From contig JASSKH010000029.1 in assembly GCA_031763025.1 (NCBI GenBank), positions 1,798,001 to 1,862,000 of the forward strand: DNA of 64,000 nt, given 5' to 3'. The translations under genes and the position numbers were made by a program. The stretch comes from Macrocystis pyrifera. Taxonomy: Eukaryota; Sar; Phaeophyceae; Laminariales; Laminariaceae. Of the stretch, positions 21,620 to 33,110 are shown one piece after another. Under the pieces are notes generated by a model. It saw only the letters and a program-made list of their open reading frames with translations. It had not been told where the DNA came from and did no database searches. Positions within the stretch are counted from its first letter, which is position 1. Each line of letters begins with the position of its first letter.

Positions 21620-22600
21620 TTGCGAGATAGGGGATACCCCTGGATAGGGGATCCCCAATAGGCTTAGGGGATCCCCTCTCATCTTAGGGGATTCCCTCTC
21701 CCCTTAGGGGATCCCCATAAACCTTAGAGGGTCCCCACTCATCTTATGGGATCCCTGCTCACCTTAGGGGGTATTGCGAGTTAGGGGATCCCCCTGGTTA
21801 GGGGATCCCCTTTGCCTTAGGGGATCCCCTCCCAGCTTAGGGGATCCCCTCCCAGCTTAGGGGATCCCCTCCCAGCTTAGGGGATCCCCTCCCAGCTTAG
21901 GGGATCCCCTCCCAGCTTAGGGGATCCCCTCCCAGCTCAACATGTACGAGTCGCGTGTAATATGGCGTCTCTATTCAGTTGCTTCTTCCGAAATTATCGT
22001 GAGAATTGGGGGATCCCCTGACATACTTTGGGTGATATTCCAATATCACATTAAGATATTGGAAAATCACCCAACAGGCTTGGGGGATCCCCAACGGCCC
22101 TAGAGGACCCCTGATATGTGTGTGTGTGTGTTGTATATGCACCCAACATGTACGAATCGTATGTGATATCACGTCTCTATTCGGTTTCTTCTTCCGAAAT
22201 TATCGTGATCATCGGGGGATCCCCTAACACCGTTTGGGTGATACACCATTGATGATATTGGAAAATGATCCAAATGTGATATTGGACTATCACCCAAATG
22301 TAATATTGAAAAATGATGTTGTCAAACCATGTTGTTGAAGTGTCATAAACTCAAGGCGAGAGGGGACATCCCTTCAGCCTGTTGTGGATCACGCAAGCCA
22401 ATAGGATCATCTCACTATATTAAGGACTAGGACACAAATTCACGCTGAATACTATGTAGTTTTGATGGAGGATCCCCTAAGGCAAAAGGAGATGCCGTTA
22501 GACAAAAGGGATCCCTTAACTAGGAGGATCCCCCAACTCGCAACAGGAGATCCCCTAAGCCTGTTGGGGATCCCGCAAGGAAAATAGGATTCCCTCGTTA
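21620..22600. repeat. GGGGATCCCC palindrome field
   Basis: More than fifteen copies of (A)GGGGATCCCC(T) or one-base variants, spaced roughly 20-30 bp apart in the left half and more widely to the right. Between 21948 and 22320 a longer ~190 bp block containing CAACATGTACGA, TTCTTCCGAAATTATCGTGA and TTGGGTGATA occurs twice, and includes inverted CCAATATCA/TGATATTGG elements. It is non-coding and highly foldable. Confidence 0.9.
21821..21937. repeat. Exact 20-bp tandem array inside the palindrome field
   Basis: GGGATCCCCTCCCAGCTTAG is repeated five times without a mismatch, then a 17-bp partial unit. The perfect identity implies recent expansion. Confidence 0.97.
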
Positions 22601-22719
22601 TAATAAGGACTTTGGGACCCTAATGTTACGCTGAATACCTTAAATATTATGTAATGCAGCTAGTTGCGAGTTGGGGGACGGGGGTCAAGGCCGGAGGAGA
22701 TCCCCTAACGAGCTTCCCG

Positions 22720-24890
22720 TGTACAGTACCACAGGAACAACCAATCTACGCTCTCCCCTTCCTCGACGATGTTAATTTTGGGGATTTTTTCAATGAAAAC
22801 CCAGGACAATATGTAGTTTGTGATACCCGGCCCTCGTCCGACCCCTAAGGGCTGCACGTGTACAGTACCTCTCCTATTAATTTTGTCTTCCCGACCAAAG
22901 GTAAACCAAACCCGCTCACGTCTCTTTTTGAGCAGTGCTCATTTAGCGGATTGGTGCAATGACAACCCAGTATTATTTCTAGATTGGAATGCCCCACCTT
23001 CGACGGACAACTACGAGCCGCCCGTGTACGGTACCTACTTCACCCATTGTTTCCTCCCCCGTCTTTCCGACAGGGGGAAGGAGCAACCCACCCGCTCCCC
23101 TACGTGAACAATATTCATTTCGCGGTCTGTTGCAATGAAAACCGAGCAAAATATCCACGTTCGAATACCCCACCCCCACCCGACCCGTACGAGCTGCCCC
23201 TGCGGCAATTAATTGCTCCCTCCCTTGTTTCCCCGAGCACAGGAAAAACAAACACTCCCACTCCCCTTCCTGTACCATGCTAATTGCGCTGAATCATGCT
23301 AGGAATACCCATCATAATGCATAGGTTGGAATACCCCGCCCTCGCCCGACTCCTACAAGTTTCCCGTGTCCGAAACATACGCAACTCATTCTTCCCTGCG
23401 CCTGCCCTCGCGACCACACTCGAAACATACCCGCCCACTCCCCTTCATGAATAACGCATAGTTTTGCTGAATGCCGCAAAGAAAGCCCATGAAATATCCA
23501 GCTTGGAATATCCCACCCAAGATCGACCGACCTATAAGCGCTGCCCGTGTCCAGTACATCCGCCATTGTTCCCTGCACCTGTCTCCTCGACCACAGGAAC
23601 AACAAACCTGCCCATGCCCATTTCTGAATAATGCAAATTTTGGGTATTGATGAATTGAAAAATTGAAAACCCAGCATGATATGTAGGTTGGAATACCCCG
23701 CCCTCGTTCGACCCCTACAAGTTGCCCGTGTCCCAACCCTCCGTAATTCACTGCTCACTGCGCCTGTCCTCCCAATCACAGGTGAAACCCACACACTCCT
23801 CTTCCTGTACAATGCTCACTGTGCTGAAAGCTGCTATCAAAACCTATCAGAATATCTAGGTTGTAATACCTCACCCACTCCCGACCGCCCGTGTCCAGTA
23901 CATCCGCCATTGCTCCCTGCACCGGTCTCTTCAAACAAAGGAACAACCATTCCGCCCATTCCCATTCCTGAACAATGCTAATTTAGGGGATTGCTGCAAT
24001 GAAAACCCAGCATGATATGTAGGTTGAGGTACCTCTCCCTCACCGGACCCCGACAAATTGCCCGTGTCCAAGGCATACGCCATTCATTGCGCCCTGCGTC
24101 TATCGTCCCGACCACAGAAAAAAACGAACCCACCCTCCCCCATGCCCGAGCAATGTCAATTCCGCTGATTTGCTTAAGTGAGAAACCACCATAATATCAA
24201 GTCGGAATACCCCACCCACACGCCCGACCCCTACACGCGGCCCGTGTCTGTGCATCCGCCATTGTTCCCTGTGCCTGTCTCCGCGACCACCGGTACAACC
24301 AACCCGCCCACTCCTCTTTATTGCTAATGCTAAGCTACGGGATTGCTGCAATGAAAACTCAGCATGATATGTAGGTTTGGAATACGCCTTCCTCGCCCGA
24401 CCCCTACAAGTTTCCCAGGTCCGAAACCTCCGCGGCTAATTATCCCCCGCGATTGTCCTGCCGACCACAGCGTAAACAAACCCGCCCAATCCCATTCCTG
24501 AACATTGATAATTTTGCGGAATGCTGCGATGAGAAACGAGCTGAGTATTCGGGTCTGGAAGACACCATTGTCGTCGGACCCCTACGAGCACAGTACCGCC
24601 ACCATTCATTGCTCCCTGCCGTGTCTTTCCGCGCACAGGAACAACCGACCCACTTGCTCCCCTTTCTAAACAATGATAAGTTCAGGGATTGCTGCAATGA
24701 AACCCAGCATGACACGTTGTTCGAAATACACCACCCTAGCCCGGCCTTTCCGATCTGCCCGTGTGCAGTACCTCCGCAAATTCATAGCTCCCTTCCCTGT
24801 CTCCCCGACCACCGGAACAACCGGCCCACCCACCGCCTTTTCTCGATGACTCTTGCCATGTGCAGGATCGCTGTATCTTGTCCACGAACA
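22720..24890. repeat. ~173 bp tandem satellite, 12 diverged units
   Basis: A recurring anchor (GCAATGAAAACCCAGCATGATATGTAGGTTGGAATACCCC in consensus, quoted here only as landmarks CAATGAAAACC and GGTTGGAATACCC) appears near 22795, 22961, 23137, 23302, 23481, 23665, 23837, 24001, 24180, 24353, 24531 and 24699. Spacings are 164-184 bp, mean 173 bp. Each unit also holds a CGACCCCTACAAG element, a CGTGTCC element and a CGACCACAGGAACAACC element. Open frames in it are by-products of the repeat. Confidence 0.9.
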
Positions 24891-25510
24891 CTCCAATAAA
24901 AGGTCGAGTTCTCTCTAATGATAGCCCTCCTCTCTCACCACATAAAACGCAAACGTGCCTCCAGTATATATTCCATCTGAGCTGCGGACCCGCCTCTTTT
25001 TTCGCCAGGTGCTTCGAGTAGCAGCATAACGTGTTGTGGTCAATACCCACTAGGAGATAAGCCCTCGTGATAATCTTCTTTGAGATCGACTAAGACTCGC
25101 TCGCCGAAGGCAGTCGACATAATTGGCGTATGCTGTAGGTTATTAGGAGTGCGACCCTTTGACTCGCTAGGGGGGCATCGGGCCTTGACATCCTTCAACA
25201 GGGCCTTCGCAGCCACAGTCGGAAAGTAGTGCTTCCTGTTGATGTCTGCCACCATGCGGGTCCCCCCGTTATGCGTCTGCATGTGATCCTGACAACATAC
25301 TAGTATCGGGGTGAGCACACGCGTTATCGACAAACACGAATCAAAGGAGGTTAAAACAGGAAACAACGTCACCGAAGCCGAGAGCTTGAAACCTACTTCG
25401 ACTTGATCTCGAAATGTGTTCCTATAGCATAAAAAAACGTAAACCGGAACATCAGGCCCAATGGTATTGACATGAACTCCCATTCGGAATGCGCCGCGAA
25501 CGCGCTCCAC
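24850..25510 (-). pseudogene. Retrotransposon integrase remnant
   Basis: Read on the minus strand, a frame contains CCQDHMQTHNGGTRMVADI, then INRKHYFPTV and LLKDVKARCPPSESKGR. This resembles the H-H-C-x-C zinc-binding N-terminal module of gypsy-type integrases, with the last Cys pair degraded. It is followed by RVLVDLKEDY (position of the first catalytic Asp) and, after a frame break near 25050, by VGIDHNTLCCYSKHLAKKEA, which matches the second core strand (GIDH..SKY). The catalytic Glu is not identified. Protease, RT and LTRs were not found. It decays into the adjoining satellite. Confidence 0.5.
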
Positions 25511-25724
25511 GGAGTATTTGCAACCCCGTTCGAAAGACCGAAACGAGTCTTAGAGATGGTGTGATTACCACCCGATATCCATGCAATAACACACGTATTC
25601 CAGCCTCGTTTAGTATGTTTTTACTGCAACGGTACCTTATCCTCCCGCCAAGCGCAGTAGTTCCTGACCCGAATTTCGTATTTTTCGACCCGACAACTAT
25701 CATGCTACCCCTAACGATACCCAT

Positions 25725-26390
25725 ACACTATGATGGTGCACATCGCTATACTGATCACAGGAAACACATAAAGCTATCTCTTTCTTTGTTTATTGTCGAT
25801 GCGTTTGTGCATGGTGTTAGTACAAGGGGGCCAATTACGCAACATGCGCTCCCCCCGTATGAAAGGCCTACATTTACAGTCTGAGCAACAAGAGTGATAA
25901 TACAATATGATCGGAGAATAAACCATGCAAGCACGTGCACACTCAACCTCGTTACGACAGGTAGAGCCGCCTCCTTCGTAACCACACGACCTTCCAACCG
26001 GACAAGTCTCTCCCGATGCCTTGCGTCTCCCTGCTCGCAGGCTTTATTTGGTGTAAATGACGAGGTGGTCTCCGTCTGGTATTAGAGTGTAGGATTCGCG
26101 TAGGTTTTACACGAAGTTCCTCTTGTGATCGTTTCCTTTTTCTGACCCTCGCAAGCGACTCGGATACACCCGCTTGCCATGCATTTCACCACTCAGAAAA
26201 TATTTCACTTCGTCGTGATAGAAACGACCATTTGTCCCAGTGACGTAGCATGTTATTGCGAAGGCGACATCGAACACAGAGCGAATTATTCCAACACGCA
26301 AAACGTTGACACCAGGTTACAATATTGCCGGTCAGCAACAACATCCAAAACAAGATCATGGTGTGCGTGTTTATTGCTCCATGCGTGCAT
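25725..26390. other. No supported gene
   Basis: A 131-codon plus-strand frame spans 25489-25884 opposite the integrase remnant and has no recognisable domain. Nothing else is supported. Confidence 0.35.
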
Positions 26391-26394
26391 GTTT

Positions 26395-26610
26395 TAACCC
26401 CGAAACCATTCTGTCTACCCGTCGTCATTATACATAACCAGTGTCCGTGGACGAATCTTCAATCCTGGGTAGATATTAGCTCTGAGATCACATTGCTACG
26501 TCACAGAGAGGCCACATGTTCATGTAGTAAGCGGAGTATACAGTGCAAGGTCGTGTAAATGTACTGTATACGACAGACCTGACATACACATTATAAGGGG
26601 GAGGAGATGG
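26395..26610 (-). mobile_element. LINE 3'-end fragment
   Basis: Minus-strand fragment matching the 3' end of the LINE: CTACCCGTCGTCAT, CAGTGTCCGTG, TCTTCAATCCT and GACATACACATT are shared with 15480-15680. Only the distal ~200 bp is present. Confidence 0.65.
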
Positions 26611-26989
26611 GGTGGATGTCTGGGCACCCAGACCGCATCACATGCTAATGGCAGATGACTACTCCTCTACTGAAGGAACGGGCAAACCGAAGTACAACAA
26701 GAAGACGTAAGTAAATCCGCGCAAACGCCGCAGGCGGTGGTACGAGAATCATAGGCAGCTGTTCTACCTTTCGGCCTCATTCTTGCTGTAACCGCAAAGT
26801 AATGGGTAGTATGGAGGCTGTTCCTCAGTACCCGCGGTTGTTATATCTGTGATGCAGCATGGTGAGCGAATACGGATTTATGATCAACCAACACGAACGA
26901 ACATCTACGCACGGACGCGGTCGTATGTATCCGTAGTGTTCGGGTTGGTGGTTGGAAGGACCAAGAAATCGTCAGCTGCACCAGCAGAC

Positions 26990-27008
26990 GTGGCGGTGGC
27001 AGCAACAA

Positions 27009-27050
<42 letters not shown>

Positions 27051-27052
27051 GA
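26990..27052. repeat. (GCA)n microsatellite
   Basis: Interrupted GCA/ACA triplets become about nine pure AGC triplets. The poly-Ala/poly-Leu frames over it are artefacts. Confidence 0.9.
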
Positions 27053-27129
27053 GGGACAAAGAGGCCAGTGTCAGCGTCGCTACACGCTCCTCTCGTCGGT
27101 CTAGCGCCTGAACGCTTGGTACACGTTAG

Positions 27130-27315
27130 AGGTACGACCCTGATTTTGAATACCCGGGTAGCCTGCGTGTATATCCGGACGGGTAATTCCCGTTCCACTT
27201 GTGGGGTCCGAGCTCAACCCCCGAGTGTTTTCGGAGCCTGCGGGTAATTGCGTCGTCGGGAATCGGGTATCCGGGTACCCGCGGGTTCTCGGGTACCCGC
27301 AGGTAATTCCTAATC
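27130..27315. repeat. GGGTACCCG-rich imperfect repeat
   Basis: Clustered short palindromes of the type CGGGTACCCG and CGGGTAATTCCCG, related in composition to the GGGTC minisatellite at 28.9 kb. Confidence 0.6.
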
Positions 27316-27552
27316 CCGGTACATCGCCGATAGGACGATACAATAGCTTGTATTTCGGCATTACAGCTTTCCGCGGTAGTTCGGCATTACTATGACACAA
27401 CGGATTTTAATTCAACAGAATACCGTCGATCATTATGGTGATGAAATAGCGCTGCTTTTTGATACCCGCTAAGTCCTAGGTCGGAAGACGTTCACAGCGA
27501 ACGGGAGGACGAGGGGGAGAAGAAGGCGGGGGGGGGGGTGCACTCATTATCA

Positions 27553-27676
27553 TACATGGCCGTAGTCGTATGCCCATAGACTCTCGCATCCCTACAATGC
27601 CGGGACAGAGCACGTCGGGTTTTCACCGACCAGGCAGACATTGGTTGCACCAAGCGCGAAGCGCCGTGAGGTGTTG
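27553..27676. repeat. 120 bp duplicated segment, copy 1
   Basis: Shares CATGGCCGTAGT, CCTACAATGCCGGGAC, GGGTTTTCACCGACCAGGC and CACCAAGCGCGAAGCG with 28132-28258 in direct orientation. Confidence 0.85.
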
Positions 27677-28044
27677 GGGGAGTCGCATGAAGGGTACGCT
27701 CCATCTTACGCAATCCCCGCTTTAGAGGCGGAATTTATTGCATATGGATGACAGCGTCAATGAATTGATGTAATTTCTGATGTGGCCACATCCAGAGACA
27801 GCAATGGGTTTACTATGTAACTGCGTCTTGGGTGCCTCGCCATGTACACATTACGTGATACGATCATCCCCCTTCTGCGGTGAAAAGGTTTTCTCTGCAC
27901 AAAACTGATTAATTCGATCGCCAGCCGTGGTAACCGCCAAAAACAAATAAACATAACAAACAGTACCCTGGCTGCCCAGCTCACGCAGTGAGAAGCGCGT
28001 TTTACATCGTTGTCGCCAACCGACGCCAACCCAACCTACACATC

Positions 28045-28053
28045 TACCAGGTA
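28045..28053. repeat. TACCAGGTA motif 7
   Basis: Exact 9-mer, context ATC-motif-TAT. Confidence 0.8.
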
Positions 28054-28131
28054 TATGATATAGGGAGAGGTTGGAGGGGGTGTACTCGGTAGGAGATATT
28101 TACTCGATAGGAGATATTTACTAGATCTCAT

Positions 28132-28281
28132 GCATGGCCGTAGTTGCATGCATGAAGATAAATCCTCGTATGCCTACAATGCCGGGACGGAGCATGTCGG
28201 GTTTTCACCGACCAGGCAGACATTGCTTGCACCAAGCGCGAAGCGCAGTGAGGTGTCCGGCGAAGCGCAGTGAGGTGTCGC
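28132..28281. repeat. 120 bp duplicated segment, copy 2
   Basis: Direct partner of 27553-27676. Its right end carries an extra tandem duplication of CGAAGCGCAGTGAGGTGTC. Confidence 0.85.
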
Positions 28282-28895
28282 GGACGCTCGCGTACATGCC
28301 GTACGTACGTACATACCCCATGTAGGGTAATTATTTTTTTTGTTTATATACTTTGTGTACAAAAGAGAAAGCACATCACGGCACAGCAGCACTGCACAAG
28401 CAATCAAAATGAAACAGACAATTTCGGAGAGAAACAAAATCTCCGTCCCCTCTCATGTAATAATTTCCTGCGTTACTGGAACACCTTGCACCGGTCAAAA
28501 ACGAAGAAAACCAAACGAGCAGCAGAGCTTCTCTCTCAGCCTCGTACGCCGCACGCCCCTCTCGCGATCACCTCGACACCGATTCGGTCCGGGTAACACT
28601 TTCCTCGCGCTCCGCCACAGTAAGCCCCGTCGCCCGCCTCGCGTTTAGCTCGGTGCTTGCCGTGGCCGTCGTTCGCCAGCTCGACAACATTTATGCTCAG
28701 ACTGCGTAGCTCTCTCTGTGAACTTCAGCTGGGTCGCAAAAATTTCTGTGCATTCTCTTGTGTGAATTCGTTTTTGGTTTTATACTTTCTTTCTTGTGTT
28801 ATTTTTTTCTCTCTTTTCTCTTTTTGATGTTTAATTCTTTTCAATTTCGATTTCGATTTTCCGACGTCGAGTTGGTATTTTCCAGCGTTTTTCGC
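28282..28895. other. No supported gene
   Basis: AT-rich then pyrimidine-rich sequence. Short frames only. Confidence 0.35.
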
Positions 28896-28899
28896 GGGT

Positions 28900-29190
28900 C
28901 ACGGAGTGTTCAAAATGTCACGGGTCGGGTCGGTTCGGGTCAGGAAGTGTTCAAAATGTCGCGGGTCGGGTCGGATCGGGTCAAGAGAGTTTCAAAGATC
29001 GCGGGGCAGTTCAGGTTGGGTCAAGAGTTCTTAAAATCTCAAGGGTCGGGTCTGGTCAGATCAAAAATTGATGAAACGCTCGCGGATCGGGTCAGGTCAT
29101 GTCCCGCGAGAAACGGGTCACTCGCGGGTAGGGCCAGCATAACCCGCGAGTTGTTTTTGGCTGACCCGCGGGTCGGACCCGCGCATCCGG
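28900..29190. repeat. GGGTC minisatellite, block 1
   Basis: Imperfect units of roughly 50 bp: one to three GGGTC pentamers, then CA(A/G)GA and TTTCAAA(A)T, then CGCGGGTC again. Plus-strand frames through it are repeat artefacts. Confidence 0.85.
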
Positions 29191-29404
29191 CTAACGGATC
29201 CGACACTTGAAACAATTCCGGCTCTCTTACTCCAAGGCTTATCTTGTACTCATACTCAATAACACTCCTTTGGTATGATGTTCAAACATTAAAACATCGC
29301 CCAACCCATATACGCATGCCTGAATGCATCCATACTCACTACAGCCAGGCCACATAAAGCTGAGGGGCACAACAATGAGTTTTGTTTTGTTTTTTAAGTG
29401 TCGA
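29191..29404. other. Spacer interrupting the GGGTC minisatellite
   Basis: About 210 bp of non-repeat sequence bordered by GGATCCG on both sides (CTAACGGATCCG at the left, GCCGGATCCGTGGG at the right). It could be an insertion into the array, but no terminal repeats are clear. Confidence 0.4.
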
Positions 29405-29755
29405 CCCACGTGCCGGATCCGTGGGTCCAACCCGCGGGTCAAGATGAATTATCTCGCCGGTCAAGTTGACCCGACCCGCATGAGACCCGGTCGATCGCAA
29501 GGTGGGAGGTCGGGGTCGAGTCAGGAGGTTTTTAAATCTCGCGGGTCGAGTCGGCTCGGGTCAGGAGAATTCCAAACCTTACGGGTCGGGTGGGGTCAGC
29601 AGTTTTTAACGTCTCGCGGGTTGGGTCGGGTCGGGTCAACAGGGTTTCAATATGTCGCGGGTCGGGTCGGGTCGATTCAACATACCTCAACGTTTTCGCG
29701 GGTTGGGTCGGGTCAGCTCACCCAGCCAGACTCGCGGGGTTTGACCTCACCCGCG
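29405..29755. repeat. GGGTC minisatellite, block 2
   Basis: Continuation of the same array with about seven units. Several carry two or three consecutive GGGTC pentamers. Confidence 0.85.
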
Positions 29756-30140
29756 AAACGCCTGCTGCTGCTGCTACCGCAGCAGTGTAAAGTAATGTAA
29801 ATGATACACAACCTTTCGTGCCGTCGCGCGCTAAACGCAAACCGGTATGAGCACGAATACGAGTGCAAGAACGAGTCCTTTCCGGACGACGCATCCTCCA
29901 CGACAATAAGTCGGCGAAGGCGTGTACCGTGGCAGCGGGCCACTCCGCTGACACGATACAACGCCAACCGTCCGCGTACACTCCAGTTGCACCTCTCGTG
30001 TTCGAATATGGCTGTTCAGCACCAGGAGGTGTGCGTCCATGAGTGTTCGAATGATGTGGTTGTTTATCATTTTGGCAGTTTCGTAACTATTCGGGGTATC
30101 GGCTTACGATATGCTACTTGGTGATTGATTCTGTGAGTTT

Positions 30141-31690
30141 GTGTGTTCTAAAGCGAGGAGCAAACGGTTTTATAGGGACGAGGATGGCACGCTGTTGCGG
30201 GATAAGGTGAAAATTCGTGAACGATGGGGGGTTTACTACAAAATGTTGAAGAACACGAAATCGCGTAAAGTCGATCCCACGATCATCGACCTCTTGCCAC
30301 CACGACCGCTTAACCTGTCGCTGGGAGATGTACCATCCATGGACGCGATGACGGAAGCACGTAAGGGGATGTTAAATTGGAAAGCTGTCGGGCCAGATGG
30401 TGTCGCGGCCGAACTCCTGGAAATCGACCACCCCGCATTCGCCCAGTTCTTTCACAACATCCTTGTCAATGTTTGGGTAACAGGACAAGTCCCCCAGCAT
30501 TGGAAAGGTGCGATCATCAAAGTCCTTCACAAAAAAAAGGACCGAACTGATTGCAACAACTACAGATAGAAACTTCGTATCTTGCCCACACAGGCAAAGT
30601 TTGGTTGAAAATCGTATCGTCCCGCCTCGGGCAACTACTGCAAGACCGAGGAATTACTCCCGCAGGAACAGTGCGGCGTCCGCCCCGCACGATCAACGAT
30701 TGATATGTTGTTCGTCGTGCGCTGGTTGCAAGAGCTTGGACGACAGAGGAAAATCCCCCTGTACTTGTGCTTCATCGATCTTCAGAATTCGTACGACTCT
30801 GTCGACCGAGGGCTGTTATGGAAGGTTCTCCCACGCTTTGGCGTACCAACCAGGATTATGAGAATTATCACACGATGGCATGCGGGCTCACGTGCGTACG
30901 GATGACGGCGAGCACTCGAAATGGTTTGATGCCACGCAGGGGCTGCGGCAAGGCTGTGTGCTATCACCATTACTGTTCAACGTATTTTTCGCTGCTGCGT
31001 TACACGTCGTACAATATTACAGTACGCTTCAGCTAAGACGAAGCAATCGCAAGGGATTTGGTCCAAGTCAGTGACGCTGGAGTAGTCGAAACGGAGGAGC
31101 AGGAGCCGTTGGCGTGCATGCGAAGGGTTGTATGGAGCATGTTGTACGCCGATGACACAGGAATTGACTCGAGGTTGGCTGAATGAAGGGCTCGCCAAAA
31201 TGATGATAGTCATCGTGACTGTTTCGAAACAGCGGGCCTCATGGTGTCGGAAAAGAAGACAGAGACAACGCTTCTACAAACACCAAACCAGAAATCCCTC
31301 GCACCACCGCTCGTCATCGAAGCAGCAGGCCAGAGGTTAGGCCCGGAGTTGTAAGATAGGACGACCGCCCCCCTTAGCCTGAAAGACCGAATGAAGAAGG
31401 CCGAGGTGATGGAGACCCTGCTGTACGAGTGTGTGACGTGGACCCTTAAAGCGGAACACTTTGCCAAGCTTCGAACGGCTCACCACCAAGTCCTGTCGCG
31501 AGTCATTGGCTTCCAGCGCCGACTTCGTACTGACCATACAACCCTCTCGTACGCGAAGGCCCTCAAGATGACACGTTGCGAGAGCATCGATACGATCGTT
31601 CGTAAACGGCGGCTCTTCTTCGCGGGGGGGGGTGGCACGGCAAAGCAAGCAGCGATTACCCAGTCGGGTATCGTTCGGGACGATGGCTGA
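30141..31690 (+). pseudogene. LINE ORF2 reverse transcriptase, multiply broken
   Basis: Non-LTR retrotransposon coding region split by frameshifts and stops. In order: RFYRDEDGTLLRDKVKIRERW (region upstream of RT), WKAVGPDGVAAELL (RT motif 1), GQVPQHWKGAIIKVLHKKKD and CNNYR (motif 2), a stop at about 30568, then LCFIDLQNSYDSVDRGLLW (motif A with catalytic Asp), [19 protein letters not shown] (motif B), a frameshift, LYADDTG at about 31143 (motif C, catalytic Asp pair), and a C-terminal region with TLKAEHFAKLRTAHHQVLS and RRLFFAGG. Each catalytic residue is still present but in different frames. The endonuclease domain is not seen 5' of 30141, so the copy is 5'-truncated. The style suggests an RTE/L2-like clade, which is not firm. 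Confidence 0.85.
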
Positions 31691-32955
31691 TGGGGAGAAC
31701 CCGAGACCTAGCCGACAGTTTAAGATTTTGGCATAGATGCACAGTCGAAGACCTTAGGGAGTTCCGAGCCACCGAAGGGTAAACGGAACTTGCCCCCTTG
31801 GTGTATGGAGTTGTGACCGCGCTGTGGTCCACTGCTGCAAAACATGGTGGGCAAGTGGTACCGGGGGATCCTTGAAGCAGCCGAACGGTTCATGGTGAGG
31901 TGGCACGAGGCTGAGGCTGAGCTGAGTAGGCAGCGCCGCGCATCTGCCGTGGGTAGTGTCCAAGGGAATGGGGGGATGGGGGGCAACAGGAGGAGTGGCA
32001 GAAAACCCGACCAAGGGAATGCGGAGAGGGGGGGGAACAAGGAACAGGAGTATCTAGAAGGGAAACTGCAGCGGACGAAAGTAGGAAGGAGATGGCAGAC
32101 AGGGTAGCAAGGTACCGGGGAGACTAGGAAGTAGAACATGACTATGCTACTCGTGCCACCAACTGATGCAGCTGTTCGCACGTGGTCTTCCTTTGTCTCC
32201 CTTTTTTTCTTTTTTCTTTTTTCTTGCGCTGATCCTCTGTGATTTTCATATTATTTCTTTCTCCTCCTTTCTTCGATTGATAAGCCTTTTTGGAAAAGTC
32301 GTGTGGCGTGGGTGGATGACGAGCTTGCTTTGCTTGTTTCGTATTGTCTGAGGTCAAGGGGCCGGGCATAGTTGACGAAGGCTGGACGGAGGCGGCGGAC
32401 AGGGTAGCAAGATACCAGGCGGACTAGCAGGGACAACCTGGCTGTGCTACTCCTACCGTAAACTGCTGCCGCTTCCTGGAGAATGCTTTGTGCTTTGGTT
32501 TGCCTGTTATTTTCCCTTGGTTCTTAATCTTACTCTGTTTACGGCGAGTAGTAGTGGTGTTTTCTTATTTTTCCTTTTTTTTTCCAGCTCGTTCTTTTTA
32601 AGCGTCTGCCACATCCCCTGCGGGGGGGGGCACGACGGTTTGGTTCTCATATTTATTTCTTGTTTCTTTTTCACTTTCGACTTGTCTTGTTTGCATTGTT
32701 TTTTTTTCTTTGTTTCGTTTCGTTGCTCTACTTCATGGAATATGTATGTTGTGCTTGCCGTATCCAGTATGCATGATGACATGGCATTGCATTGCCCACT
32801 GCTGTGCTTACTGCATTCATGGCAACGTAGCTTTGTGACCACATAACTTGTATCTCTCTAAGATTGCAAAATCGGCATGGACACTGGTTGTGCTGGATGT
32901 CGACGGGTAGAAAGAACGGTTTAATGTGAAGAAAGCAACAACAGCAGCAACAACA
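31691..32955 (+). mobile_element. LINE C-terminal tail and 3' region
   Basis: Continues the element above with the degraded C-terminal tail (REFRATEG, then WYRGILEAAERF in another frame), a pyrimidine/purine-biased 3' region, and an end at CGGTTTAATGTGAAGAAAGCAAC followed by a CAACAGCAG tail. It is shared nearly full length with 15425-16555 in inverted orientation, which defines the 3' end of the family. Confidence 0.8.
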
Positions 32956-32984
32956 GCAACAACGACATTGAGGGCCGCTCATAA

Positions 32985-33110
32985 AGAACCGAACAAAATC
33001 ACGATTCGTGACTTTTTGACATGCCAAAAGATCACGATCCGTGACATTTCAGTTACAACAAAAAAAAGCCGAAAAACGTCACGTTTCGTTATCAAACAGT
33101 AAAAATTCCG
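32985..33110. repeat. TCACGATTCGTGA palindromes, left cluster
   Basis: Repeated AAATCACGATTCGTGAC-like palindromes separated by T-rich spacers. A similar cluster in rearranged order lies at 33545-33690. Confidence 0.6.

Noticed and set aside
21821-21937. CRISPR array
   Set aside because: The 20-bp units are contiguous without unique spacers and lie in a eukaryotic context; this is a simple tandem array.
23312-23812. Frames of up to 166 codons in the 22.7-24.9 kb region
   Set aside because: They are produced by the 173-bp satellite and change frame from unit to unit.
28758-29210. A 150-codon frame beginning with a Phe/Leu-rich hydrophobic segment
   Set aside because: The hydrophobic part is T-rich composition and the rest is the GGGTC minisatellite.
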